Assembly: GCA_000499405.2 (NCBI GenBank)
Contig: HG738138.1
Coordinates: forward strand, 8,988,888 to 9,052,887
Source of the DNA: Onchocerca volvulus
Taxonomy: Eukaryota; Nematoda; Chromadorea; Rhabditida; Onchocercidae
Direction of reading: 5' to 3'
Length of the DNA stretch: 64,000 bases
Within the stretch, counting starts at the first letter, position 1; every line of letters starts with the position of its first letter. This document shows, piece by piece, positions 1-11,921 of this stretch. The notes under the pieces are model-generated. The model ran no database searches, had not been told where the DNA came from, and saw only the letters and a program-made list of their open reading frames with translations. Position numbers and translations under genes: made by a program.

Positions 1-22
1 TTATTGGAATGTACCTCTGCAG

Positions 23-2980
23 GGCAAAATTGGCGAGATCTGTGGGGATGTGCTGCAACAAACTATCGCATTATCCGACGCTTCCGTCGTGCCTCTTTTG
101 TATGGCGATACTGAGTCATTAAAAATAGAATCTTTGGAAACTAGAAAAATAAATAAAAGAGAGCTGTTGCTGCACATTCCATATTTTCAGTTCAATATTA
201 AATCATCAGAATTCGCATCGACGTTTATTTATGGTTGATGTAGGATCAAAACGAGTGGTAAGTATATTATGCAGTACCGCTAATCTTTCTCTTTAACTCT
301 TTATCTGTTGATTCAATTTTTCGTGTCTTTTAAATTGTGACCGCGTTGAATTATCTTTAATCTTTCAAATATTACATAATTCTCATGTCTCTCATGACTT
401 CATTTTTATAGAATATTCATTTTGCCTCTGGCGTAGAGTCACTTGATAGTGTACCTTCATGCAGTGAAGCATTCTCCATTTCATCAGCAGCCACATTTCC
501 GGCTGGCTTGCAGAAAGAACCTATGTCACCAATATCAGAACAGTATCGCCTGAAAAAATTGCACTTGCAGCAGAAATATGATTATATTTATACGGTATTA
601 CTTTCTTTATTCAGTTGCTTTTCTCTTCATTGGACTTTTCAAAATTTGCCTTTTCACAGAACAGAATTGTCTGTTGTAGAATGGTGAAGTAAAGATTCTC
701 GATTTCGTTCATTTTGCTCCATTGCTTAATCTCTTTAATTCCAGAAACCAGTTTCTGTTAGTGACTTCAGGGGTCTCAAATTTTTTTTTTTTCCCAGCTA
801 ATTCTTTAAATTTGAAATCCTTGAGAAACTTTCAGTCCAACAATCGGTTGCGTAATCGTTTATATCATATCAAGAAAGAAATCAACCATTTGAAGCGCCT
901 GAAAAGGTTTACTTCATGTTTATTTAGCAGTCAGTAGCAGTAGCTAATTGTTTTTTCTAGCTTTTTAAACAAGCTACTTATTACTTCAAAAACTGAGAAA
1001 AGAATCGATAATTGCTAATTAATGATGGGAAATTAGTACTTTTTTTCAGAGTACTTTGTCAGCGATTGTTCACATTTCGTGATCCGTTTATGGATTCATG
1101 CCTTGAAATTCCGGATAATGATCCGACGTCGTCAACAGCAGAGAAGATTTCGGGCGATGCAAAATTATCCGGTAGTTCCAAAAAGAAGAAGGCTGCGGAA
1201 GTTAAAAGAGTTAATCAGGTTAGCTATTTTTCTGCGATCTTCAACTTCCGAGTGTGTAAATATTAACAATATGCATCAATTTACGCTTCCAAGTGTATAA
1301 ATGTTAACAGTGATGCCTTCTGAAATCTGAAATATATGTCTTAATGATGACACGGATGGAACCGATTGATGGAATTGCGAGATATAACAGAATTGGAATC
1401 AGTAGCTTCGAACGAATGACAGAACAGCTGTACAGTGTATGAATCCGTTTGGCGAGTCTCTATCAGTTTGTAGGTAAGCTAACAGGTGTTGTTTTAGAAG
1501 CGCTTGCAATAATCAAACAGAATAGACTGCAGCACATTTAAATCAACTTGATTGCGAGGAAGATCAGGGCTTCAATGGGCTGCTAAAAATTCCAGGTACC
1601 AGGTTGTCGAAGGATGTATCTTTCGTTATTCATATACAGTTCGTTGATGAGGGGTGGACGTTGAGGAAAGGTAAAATGGACGCTGAAGAAAGGTAAAATG
1701 TTATGCGGCGTTCTGAGTTTGTGCAAAATTCGTCTAATACGACAGATGCATACAATTCGAAAAGTGAAAGTGCGATGTTTTTGGAAACCGAAGAAAACTG
1801 AAGAAGTGGGCTTTGTCACTAGTAGGAGCTGGTATTTCAAAATTGTCTCATATGCTTTCATTTGGCGCAATTCGAAATTGATAGTTTGAAGATATTTATG
1901 GTCGTCCAAATAAGTCTAGATGAGAAAGAAGATTTTTTGAAATCCAAGGATACTAAGTTATTGATGGAGAAGCGTTGAATTATCAAAAAGTTAAGTATTA
2001 AGAATGTAAAAAAGGGGATGCTTCAATTTGTTGGGTAAAATTGACTTTTGGATTAGAATTTAAGTATTACGAAGTTCCAAAAGAAAAAAGATTTATCAAA
2101 GCTAGCGATACCTGAAAAAACGCTTTAGAAGTAACTGCTTGAATTATTGTTGTCTTTGAGGAGTTAAACGGGAATCTTGGATACGATGTAGCAGACATCA
2201 AGATCATGCATAGAAAATTTTGCTCGAAATTTTTGAATAATATAGTGTTGTTTTTCCGAACTCATTTGTCGAAAAGTAAACTTTGATGTACATAAAGATT
2301 TTCTCATCCAAACAGTAGCCGTAATTGGAAAATGTTGTTCCATGGTATTGAAAGAGGAGTTTTGGCTGTGATTAGTACGGAGTATGATTCTAGATATGTC
2401 TCAGAAAATATGGAGTAGTTTTACCGTGTTGATGATTTTAACTTCGCTTATTTCGAATTTGTGAAGCTCTCTTTGTCCTAAAAACTTTATTTCCCGCTTC
2501 AAAGCTATTGTTTGAATTTCAAATGTTGCTTTTCAGCAAGTAAATGAAGTCTCATCGATGGTAGAAATAGCGAAGAATAGTGTTATATCAATAATAGATT
2601 CGGTCATTACTGAATCTCATGAAGAACGTGTGCGTGCCAACAAAAATTTCAATGGCCAAAAAACTCCTCAACATTCTCCAAGTGTGCTAGCCGTAAGCGA
2701 AAAAATGCAAAATGAAACAGGAATCGAAGGGGTAAATATGCCTTAAATTGTTTTCTGTTTTTATATTGGTACTCCTGAGATCATGGAAATTATTTTTTAA
2801 AAAATGTTTCGAAACTTTTTACCATTTCAGATCTCTGAAGATGGTGAACCAGTCATTGAAAGGATGTTACGCGCTTCATCTATTGATCATTTGTTACCTG
2901 TTGATCCAGATTCCGATCCTAATAATGTTCTTACTGGATTTGGTGAAAATTTGGAAGAAAATTTCATGGCCGAAGACTAG
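23..2980 (+). CDS. 3' part of an unrecognised coiled-coil protein, possibly an INO80-type small subunit
   Basis: The 5' end lies outside the window. Frame-consistent exons are 23-99, 191-257, 412-594, 745-760, 798-906, 1050-1218, 2537-2731 and 2831-2980 (966 nt, 321 residues plus TAG). The middle part is a basic coiled coil containing EQYRLKKLHLQQKYDY, then NNRLRNRLYHIKKEI and LCQRLFTFRDPF, followed by a Lys/Ser-rich stretch (SSKKKKAAEVKR) and an acidic C-terminus ending ENFMAED. A coiled coil with an N-x-x-L...R-L pattern closed by an R-L...D segment recalls small INO80 subunits of the TFPT/INO80E kind, but that rests on pattern only. The 1.3 kb intron 1219-2536 is long for this region. The 16-nt exon 745-760 and the 37-nt intron after it are needed to keep the frame, which makes that stretch the weakest part of the model. 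Nuclear location would be an inference from the basic patch. Confidence 0.6.
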
Positions 2981-3990
2981 AGTCCTGTAATTATACTATT
3001 TGCTCCAGTTTGGAATTTTTGTTTCTTCTAAAATGATGACGATTTATTTATTTCGCTGCTGACACACCACTCATTACTGTCATAGTGAGAACAGGTCCTG
3101 TGATGACTTATATTTGGAATGGGATGAAAATTATGGTAGTATAGCCAAAATTTTCTGAAATCTTTGAGTTTGATTTTAATTGATTTCTTCATGATTTTAC
3201 GAAGAAACATTCAAGAGAACTAAATTGTGAATTTAACGGAATCTGTCACAGTACTTGACACAAAACACTGAATACGGCTGTTGAAGTTTAGTCACAGTAT
3301 TGTTAACGTTATGTACTAGATCGTCCAATATTTAAGCACATCTTTCATCTATTTAATGTTTTATAACTTATTTTTCGTGTTTGATTCATTTCAAATCTTC
3401 CGTAATGACATAGTGAGCGTGGACGGACGTTCATATTCACAGTGGCACTTTATGAATGTATGTTATTCTTCCGAATTTGATAAGCTTTTATGAGTAGTAG
3501 TTAAAAAGTGGATTAATTAGTTTTAGGCTAATTTTTAGGTATCAGTTCTGTTCTTTCATTTCTTGAAAAGCGCAGTTATAAATGATGACTGTAAATGTTC
3601 AGTGATATGCTTGCATTTTATTTTTCTTTCATTTTTATTATATCGCTTTTGTAAAATCATTTTCCTCACCTTCATAAGGGATTAGAATTAAATTGAACAT
3701 GGTGCTTACCTTATAATTTTGCTGTTTTGCATTTGTATGGCTGTATATGATAATTATCTTTGATAAGTTCGTTTTGTATTTTTTGGATAAAATTAGATGT
3801 TGTGATCGCTCGAAGAAAAATATGTTTTATATCAAAATCTTCTCTGTGTTTAAAATCTTGCACGTTTGATGATTCTCGAAACTGGTTATCGTTTGAATGT
3901 AGTTTTTCGAGTTCAATAATTTGGTGTTTATTTGCCACCAGTCAATTGGCATACTTTTTAGACGATACTGTGGCGCATGCAGGACACTGT
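2981..3990. other. intergenic, 3' UTR of upstream gene and leader of glyoxalase II
   Basis: No coding exon could be supported here. A pyrimidine-rich stretch ending in CCACCAG at about 3941 could be the trans-splice acceptor for the glyoxalase II mRNA. If so, the leader between it and position 3991 is only about 50 nt and contains an upstream ATG at 3977. Confidence 0.4.
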
Positions 3991-4012
3991 ATGTATCTTG
4001 CATTACTGTTGA
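3977..4012 (+). promoter_or_regulatory. short upstream ORF overlapping the leader start of glyoxalase II
   Basis: ATG at 3977 opens an 11-codon frame ending in TGA at 4010-4012. It overlaps, out of frame, the ATG at 3991 that would give the mitochondrial leader, and it closes 41 nt before the ATG at 4054 that gives the cytosolic form. It would disfavour the first start and allow reinitiation at the second. Whether the transcript includes 3977 depends on the trans-splice site, probably near 3941. Confidence 0.35.
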
Positions 4013-5947
4013 CTACCATTAAAAAAATTTCGACAACTGCTGTAAACCGGAAAATGAAAGTTTTACCTATCCCAGCGTTAAGTGACAATTATATGTACCT
4101 TTTAATTGATGAAAAAACCAATAATGCTGCTATTGTGGATCCAGTTAACTTGAAGAGCGTAAGTTTGCAGACTTAAGATCTGGTCGGATCTTGTCAATTT
4201 TACTGAATTAATTCCTTTTTGGCTTAGATAGCTATAAATTCAAAAATAAACAGTGGTTTTGATGTATCAAAATATATAATTTTGAGAAAAATGAATAGTG
4301 AAATAGTTAATACTTGCAGATAAGTGAAGCCGTGAAAGAGGCAGGTGTAACGCTTACTTCTTCCCTGGTTACTCATCATCACTGGTATAATTTTTCGTAT
4401 GATTATTCAATTTTATTTAGTAGTCATATGTTTCTTTATTTTGAGGGATCATGCTGGTGCAACAAAAGAACTTTCTGATGAGTATTGTGGGTTATCAATT
4501 TACGGAGGTGATGATCGTATTGCAGGTGTTACCAATAAAGTAAGAGATGGTGATGTTTTCAAGGTATGTTGCATTACATTTGGATGCTGATAAATTAGTC
4601 GTAGACGAAAGTGCTGAATTTCAAAGTAGAATTTGACTGTTTTCATCTTTCCTGTGCTGGTTATTTAGAATAAAAATAAGGTTTTCTGATTTGTCTCAAA
4701 AGACCTGATGAATCGATAAGTTCAGCTGACTGAGTATTTGGATCAAATGATTCATGTAATATAATATTATCTTCGTCACAGATTGGTGAACTTGATGTGA
4801 AGTGCTTATATACGCCTTGTCATACAACGGGCTCCATCTGCTATTATGTCACTGATGGTAGTGATGAGAAAGTAGTTTTTACTGGCGATACATTATTTAT
4901 AGGAGGTAATAAGAAATTTTGTTTCTCAACTGGTTATAAAAATAGATTGTAAATTTTTTAACCAAAAATGATCATTAACCTAAATGCTTAGTACAACGTG
5001 ATATGTTTTCATGAAAAAAGGAATAGAATCATTTTTGAGTTGGAAGTGTCGAGTGAACCCTTTTAATGGCTTGTGAAGTAAGAGAGGTTAATTTTCATTT
5101 TATGATGTTTTGCTTCTTTCTTCTATGTGGCTCATTTGATCTTCTACAAGCTTCATGTTCCTTAAAGCCGAATTTTTAGGGATTAGTTCAGTCAATACTA
5201 TCACTTAATTTTAAGTTATCAGGTTTTCTGCTAATTTCGTTTCATGACGACTCCTTAATCTTTCGTTTTATTCTTTAATCTTTCAGCTCTTTATTCTTCT
5301 TATTCTTTTATGTTTGTTCTTTATCAAAGTTCTGTTTGTGAGTTACAGGATGCGGACGTTTTTTTGAAGGTAATGCCACAGATATGGATTCTGCCCTGAA
5401 TGAAAAACTGGCCAGTTTGCCAAATGATACGGTACTTAATTTCATCCCAAAGTTACATTTTAAAACTAATCCAATTCTCAAAAATTTTCAGCACTAGATA
5501 GTGAATTTTAATTGCATCCCAACTGGTTTATTTTAGAAGATATATTGTGGGCATGAATATACCGTTGATAATTTAAAATTCGCTCATTCTGTTGAGCCAA
5601 AAAATAATGAAATTACGAAAAAACTAGCCTGGGCGGAAGAACGACGGAAGATTGGTAGCTATACGGTACCTTCTACAATCGAAGAAGAAAAACGTTTCAA
5701 TCCCTTTATGCGTGTTCGGTGAGTATTTGTGAAAAATTCTTATAATCGAGAAATTTCATAATATATATTGAAATTACTACAGTAATTGACGCTACACTGC
5801 ATTTCCGAAAACCATCATTTTAATGCTATTTGGTTTGACTAATTTCATTTCAGTATAAGTGATGAACTGAGAAATGTGACAAAATCTGCAGATCCCATTA
5901 CTGTTATGACGAAGATCAGATGTATGAAAAATAATTTCCGTGTTTAA
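3991..5947 (+). CDS. HAGH: hydroxyacylglutathione hydrolase (glyoxalase II)
   Basis: A metallo-beta-lactamase-fold thiolesterase that hydrolyses S-D-lactoylglutathione to D-lactate and glutathione, the second step of methylglyoxal detoxification. Exons are 3991-4158, 4320-4384, 4446-4563, 4782-4905, 5349-5431, 5537-5718 and 5854-5947. From the internal Met at 4054 ([15 protein letters not shown]) the protein is 256 residues, the normal cytosolic length. The binuclear metal motif THHHWDHAG is split across the second and third exons. [29 protein letters not shown] and CGHEYT are all present, and the C-terminal NPFMRVR region is intact. Starting at 3991 adds a 21-residue leader ([20 protein letters not shown]) with Lys/Arg, Ser/Thr and no acidic residues, which looks like a mitochondrial presequence. 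In mammals one HAGH gene makes both mitochondrial and cytosolic forms, so either start may be used. The family assignment is secure and the start choice is inference. Confidence 0.95.
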
Positions 5948-7834
5948 TCTTTCTTGATTCTTGTCTCAGAATATAGCTTTTTATGCTTATTTATATGAAC
6001 ACTTGTCTGGAATTCGCAGCTTCGATTTCTACGCGAGCCGTCAGATTTCATGTTTTCGCTTAAATTATGACATACAATGTAATGCTGAGTAAACTGACTT
6101 TGCATAAACTATGAGAATTCAATGTTCTTTGTTTTTGACATTAGACTAAATGTCTGACCATTCAGTGGCATATCCAGTTTCTAAAAACGTGATTTCAATA
6201 ATTCAAAAATCAGTGGGCGGGATCACGGCACATATCAAAGAATTCTGAATAATTTGCTCTATGTAATTTTGATATAGCAGTTAAATGGTTAAATTGACAA
6301 TTTGTTGGACTTTGATTGCATTAACTTCATTTCTTTTAAAACTGATGTTCTCATATTTGTGATTGTTTTTGGATATATTGTGCTATTTGGGAAATTTGCT
6401 CTTGGGTACTTGTACTGGAAGGAAGTTTGGTTTCATTTCACTGAAAAGTACTGACCATATAGACTCTGTTAATATCTGAAGATTTTGTCATTTCTGAATT
6501 GAGCAGTTGGAAACTATGCCCCGCAGCGTATTGTAGCTTCAGCACAGTCGATCTTTTTGGATCATTGTCAACCGATTAGAAAGCGAAAGGACACTACCAT
6601 CAGAAATGAATGGGGATGAAAAGAAGAATGACAGAAAATATTGCGATACGATTAACTCTCTTGTGTCAAAGATCTTAGAACGGTCGATCATCAAATGACA
6701 CCTGGGTGTTGTCGATGTTCACATCCACAACTGATGGCAGCTCGCTCTGTTTCCTTTCGAAATCACAGTATTGAATCTATACTTGCGCTTCAGTCAAGAA
6801 CTTTGGGACCGCGAACACTTCTACGAGATGTTTCCGTTTCGCTGGCATACTTTTTACTGCACTGAATAGATTCGCTAGCTAAAATTTCTTAGAAGCTAAT
6901 TTTCCGCAAGAAATGTATAGTTCCTGTTCCGTTTATTTCATATTTCCAGAAGCAAATGGTGCGTTATTCGAAACAACTTTTTTATATGTGTAACACATTT
7001 CTTTTATCATGAAAATATAATGGTGTTTGTGAAATATATTTGTGACAAATCTTTGAAAATCTTTGCTTGCCCGTTTCTTTTCAAAAAATGGCTGTATAAA
7101 AAGATATCCTATCTCCTGCTTTTTCTTATAGGTTCTTGAAAAAGTGATGCTAAAATATCTTACTTTTCAAAGCGCTGCTTTTATTCACTTTACGAGAGTA
7201 TGAAATTATTGGAAATGAAAGATTTTATTAAGCCCATATACTGTAAATTGTTTTTTCTAACTGAATGTACAATAAATGTTTTGTTAATTCTTTCACCTGT
7301 GTAGTCGCAAAACAACTTTCTGCGACACTGTTTAATTTTTAAAGATCGAAAATGGGCAGTATTCACCGCAAATATTTCTACTTTTGTTCTTTTCCGATCA
7401 GCAACATGAACTGGAAATTCGTTCGACGTACATCAAACCAGCTTCTTGATGCTTTAACCACATTTTGATATTTTTAAATACCCAATTATTTGGGTGACTG
7501 GTGTATATCTCCACATTTTTCATCTTTTAAAATATGATTTAATATGAAATATGAAGCCAATTATATTGTTTACATGAATTATAAATATGCGATCTCTAGT
7601 ATCAACAGGATACGATTTCATTTTGGTTTTCGCTGCATAAATTTAAACTCTTACCAACAAAATAATTTATCTGTTTCAATGGAAGCTGATTCATTTTCAT
7701 GTAAAAAGACATTCATTAATTTTCACAAATTTCAGATCATTAACACATTCTTTGTCCCAACTCTTTTCATCCATCAGCTTTAAATTTTCTTAAAAATTTC
7801 GTAATCTTTCTGAATTTCCTGCGAATGCGGCACA
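5948..7834. other. intergenic, no supported gene
   Basis: About 1.9 kb of AT-rich sequence between two plus-strand genes. I see no exon chain. A short minus-strand open stretch around 6688-6790, ending in TAA, has a protein-like composition (VVDVNIDNTQVSFDDRPF), but I could find no upstream exon or clear acceptor for it. Confidence 0.4.
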
Positions 7835-9882
7835 ATGGAAGTTTTTGGCCGTTGGACAGCTTACGGTACATTTGGAAAGACAATACGACTACTCTTCTTC
7901 ATCACGCAGCTTCTTTCAATTGTAACAGTTTTTGTTTGATGGAAAAAATGTTGTCTGAATTTTTATAAAACTTTGTTGAGCATTTCATAAAAATTGGATA
8001 TTTATCAGAATTTTTAATTTATAAATTCATAATTCGAAGTTTACAACAAATGCGCCAGATATATATTGTTACAAAATTGCTAAAAGTTTGAATTTAAGTC
8101 AAAATTTTCTCTCTTCTCCAGATGGTTTTGTTGGCAGTGTTAATATATGGTTGTTGGCTAATACAGAACCGATCACAGTACGCAGAATTGCTTGAGCCAA
8201 GTTTGTACGTGGATGTTGCCCGTATTATGATTGTCAGTTCAGTATTTGTATTTATCAGCGCTAGCGTGTCGGTTTATGCTGTAACAAAAGAAATGCGATG
8301 TTTCATATATTCGGTTTGTTTATCTTTGAGAAAATAACAATTATGTAATTTGTTAAAAAACAGAGGATAGTAAGTTCGGATAAATCACAAAGACCAACTG
8401 ATACAGTGAAGGTTTCTCGGTCAGCACTGCAACATATTGGTCATAGATGTTCATATGATTCGTAGATGTTGACCTGAGCCGTCGAATACTTTGTCTTTCT
8501 CACATTGCTCTCCATATCAGTTTGTTTTCGATAATTTTAGATGGAATAATTTCAAGCAGTTTTTCCAGTGTGAACATGGTTAATGAGTATGATGTAAAGG
8601 GCGGAAAATATTGAACATATCCTTAACTTATCAATCTTTCAAACAAATACATAATGAAATGTTGCACTGGGAAGACTTAATAAAACTATTTTAGTATGTG
8701 ATAGCTAGCGGAGTAATATTTGTAATGATGTTTATTGGTGGAGTTATGGGTTTCGTATTTAGACATCAGGTCTGTTTTCTTTTTTTTTTTTTTTTTTCAA
8801 GATTAGTTATTGCTACTGAGACACTAATTTCCGAACTTTACCAATAATTCTTGCAGTTACAACACAAAATACCACTCCATCTCAAAATGCTTACATCACT
8901 GCGTGAACTTTATGGATTGCCAGAAATGGAGGGAATTACATATGCTTGGGATGAACTTCAGAGCAATGTAAAAATTCCAAACTTTATTTCAAAAAATTTT
9001 TTTTTCGAGTGTTCTAACCAAATTGTTTTTTAAAATAATCCCTTATGCAGAAAAAATTTAAACTTCAAGTTCCAAGTGTTAAGGATAAGTTTCAAATGAA
9101 CTTATTATTTCTTTTAGTTCAACTGTTGTGGAGTGAATGGTACCGATGATTTGAAGGTTTGGAAAAAATCAAAGTGGTTTATGCATCAAAAGGGGTCCAA
9201 ACAAAAACTTCCAATATCATGGTCAGTCTCAGATTTAAATTTGATTTGAAATTTTAATGAAATCTCGGAATCAGACAAATATAAAGAGAATTCATTTCTC
9301 ATTCAGTCTTCTCCATCCACTCAAAAAGAATGATTTAAGTGTTTCTCATATTTTCTATCATTAAATCAGCTCGAATATACGAGCTGATAGATTTAAAAAA
9401 AGCTTTTAGTTGCGTAAATGAAATGGTTCAATACTGTCTGGAAACGGATCTGTATCATCCGGATGAGACAGTTGTCCACACGAGAACATGCTACATGCCG
9501 CTAAGATCCGATTTATTAAAGGTAATGCACGTGGCTGCATGGCTCCTTATTATCGCCAGTATAATCATGGTATGATTCTTATCCTTCTTTCAGTTGAAAT
9601 TTTCTCTTGCTCCATTTGATATTGTTATTATAATAGTCTAGTCATTTACTGGATCAATAATTCACTTGCAGATAGCTGTTTGGTTTGTAAGGAATAAATG
9701 GAAATATATCTACATTCAATACATAACGTATCATTTTTCAAATTCAGTCTAATTATTCTAGCTTTGAATTCTTAACGTTTCCGTTCAACCATTGATGGTA
9801 ACGATTCAAGAAATTTAGGACTTTTTTACAGGTAATGCCTGCTGTGTTCGCAGGAATTTATGCTCGTCTCATCAAGAAGTAA
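7835..9882 (+). CDS. tetraspanin family membrane protein
   Basis: A four-pass membrane protein of the tetraspanin family, which organises membrane microdomains. Exons are 7835-7927, 8122-8313, 8695-8769, 8857-8967, 9118-9221, 9307-9338, 9370-9569 and 9832-9882 (285 residues). TM1 is in exon 1 and the start of exon 2, TM2 in exon 2 ([17 protein letters not shown]), TM3 in exon 3 ([16 protein letters not shown]) and TM4 in exon 7 into the last exon ([18 protein letters not shown]). The large extracellular loop carries the diagnostic CCG motif (FNCCGVNG) and several further cysteines (ISC, FSC, QYC, RTC), enough for the usual disulfides. The C-terminus is short (YARLIKK). The exon pair 9307-9338 and 9370-9569 implies a 31-nt intron, so that part of the loop is uncertain. 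I cannot say which subfamily it belongs to. Confidence 0.85.
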
Positions 9883-11921
9883 TCAAATTTATATTCTTTG
9901 GTTCCTGTACTTACAAGTGACTAAGATTATTATGATGAATTATAATATAACATTGTATTCATTGTACTCATCCTTCGTTCGAAAACGCTAAACAGTTGCC
10001 AATGTTCTACTTTCCTCCTTGAAGCTCTGCAGTTCAAGCTTTTAAAACAATGCTTATCTTATAAAGTAAAACAGAAGAGCTGTGCAGGAACAATCTCGAG
10101 CTGATAATTTTCCATCTGATTTATATAGATTAATTAGAAAATGTAAATTCATTCAACCCAAAGTTAGGTCATGGGTTATTTTCGTTTCTGAAAATTATGC
10201 ATTTCAAGTTAAAAAAATCCGCTAAAAATCAGAATGAAGAAAGCGAGAAAGATAGAAGGCTTGTGTGCTTTTGTTTAATTCCCAAGAAATCATGAAAAAA
10301 GTAGATGACATAGTAGACAAGCGCTATGGATTCAAAAATCTATCATTCCCATCCCAATCAAAGATTCAACCCCAGACTCAGATTCGATCAATAAATTTTA
10401 TGCGGAAATTTCACACTGAACAGAAGAGATAATGAGGAAGATTTCAATTAGTCAAAACTCACATTTCTTAATCAAGCTACTGCAGCCATTAAAATGCTAT
10501 TTTCGAAGGCGCTTAGAAATTTGATGTCATATAATTGAATTAATACGAGAAATTTTGCCTTTTATCACGCAGGTTTTTCATTGATTTTTTTCTTCGAATA
10601 ATTCGACATTGAGCAGTGGAACAGCACCTGAAAAGAGAGTTCTACTGTTATTCGATCTTCCCGAAATTTTTTATGTAATTAAAACATGTCAAATTCTATG
10701 GGATTCTCCTGAAATCAGAACAAAATTTGCTTCATGCCACAAATACTAATAGAGAACAAAAATGAATTTGGAAAAATCTCCTCCATTCGAGATAATCTGT
10801 CCTATTGTGTATATCAATTCAAAAGAAAAATTCTTTATCGTTTAACGAACGAATTATTCATATAATTCAGAATAGTTTCCACGTTTTCAACCGAAACTTT
10901 TACAATTGAGTTCCCATATATTTTTTTGCAACATGACCAATAACTCTGCATAGCTAGGTAATAAATAGCAGGGAAAAAAATCTGTCAAGAATCTCTAATC
11001 TCTAAAAAAATTGATAGAAATGTACTAGTCCCTGTATATTACTTATTTCAGTTAACTACAGCGTCTCCCCAATGATCTTAGCAATAAGAAGTCAGTACCA
11101 TTTTCACAATCTCGCAAAAGTTCTTTGCTTAGTAAAATATTTCAGTACAAACAAACAAGTTTAGTAGAATCCCAAACATGAATTAGAAAGATTGCAGTTA
11201 TTTCAGATTATAACTACATGAAAAAAGAAATAATGCATTCAGCATTATATTCCAAGCTCAAATGGGCAAAGATCATGTAGTTGCAAGATAAAAATCTCTA
11301 CCATAAAACTAGAAAGGTATCAACAGAATTTAAGCATAAAAGAACAATGAAAAAAATAATATTATTGTAGCTTCAATAATATGTGATACACAGCCTTTTC
11401 AATCCAGCGCGAGATGTCATTGCATGCATCTTCATGAATCTCACCGGTTATAAATAGAGAAATGCTATGAATTTATGTATGTAAAAAAACTGTAAATGCT
11501 TCAGAAGGACTGAATATTTTGAAAACTTTTGCGTACCAGAAAGAGTGAAATTGCAAACTGCACTCCTTTCATACTGGAAATAGAGAATTCCAATTCATTA
11601 TATCAAATTACAAATATGAATAACATAAAAATTACATTAGATAAGACTACGTTGGACAATCAAATAATAAAAATACACAAATTTTCTAAATTTATGATAT
11701 TTACTTATATATGGATGTGAATCCCAGCTGGCGTAAACTCTACTGTCTTATTGTTTTCAGTATTTTTGCACCAATACAAAGTAGATCTCAGAAAACAGAG
11801 ATATGTTTCTTTGCTACCAACAAAGTTTTCCAGGAACAGAACTAGTTAAAACTCGTAATCTGCACAATACATATTTAAAAATCATACGTAAAAAGCATGA
11901 AAATGATGAACCACCGGAAAA
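9883..11921. other. intergenic between convergent tetraspanin and NRAMP genes
   Basis: About 2 kb of AT-rich sequence shared by the 3' ends of two convergent genes. No exon with both splice sites and a protein-like frame was found on either strand. It presumably holds both 3' UTRs. Confidence 0.5.

Noticed and set aside
1012..1300. overlapping plus-strand ORFs in two frames
   Set aside because: Only the frame giving RVLCQRLFTFRDPF joins upstream and downstream exons. The other is a shadow.
6688..6790. short minus-strand protein-like stretch ending DNTQVSFDDRPF
   Set aside because: No upstream exon, acceptor or family match could be found, so it is not listed as a gene.
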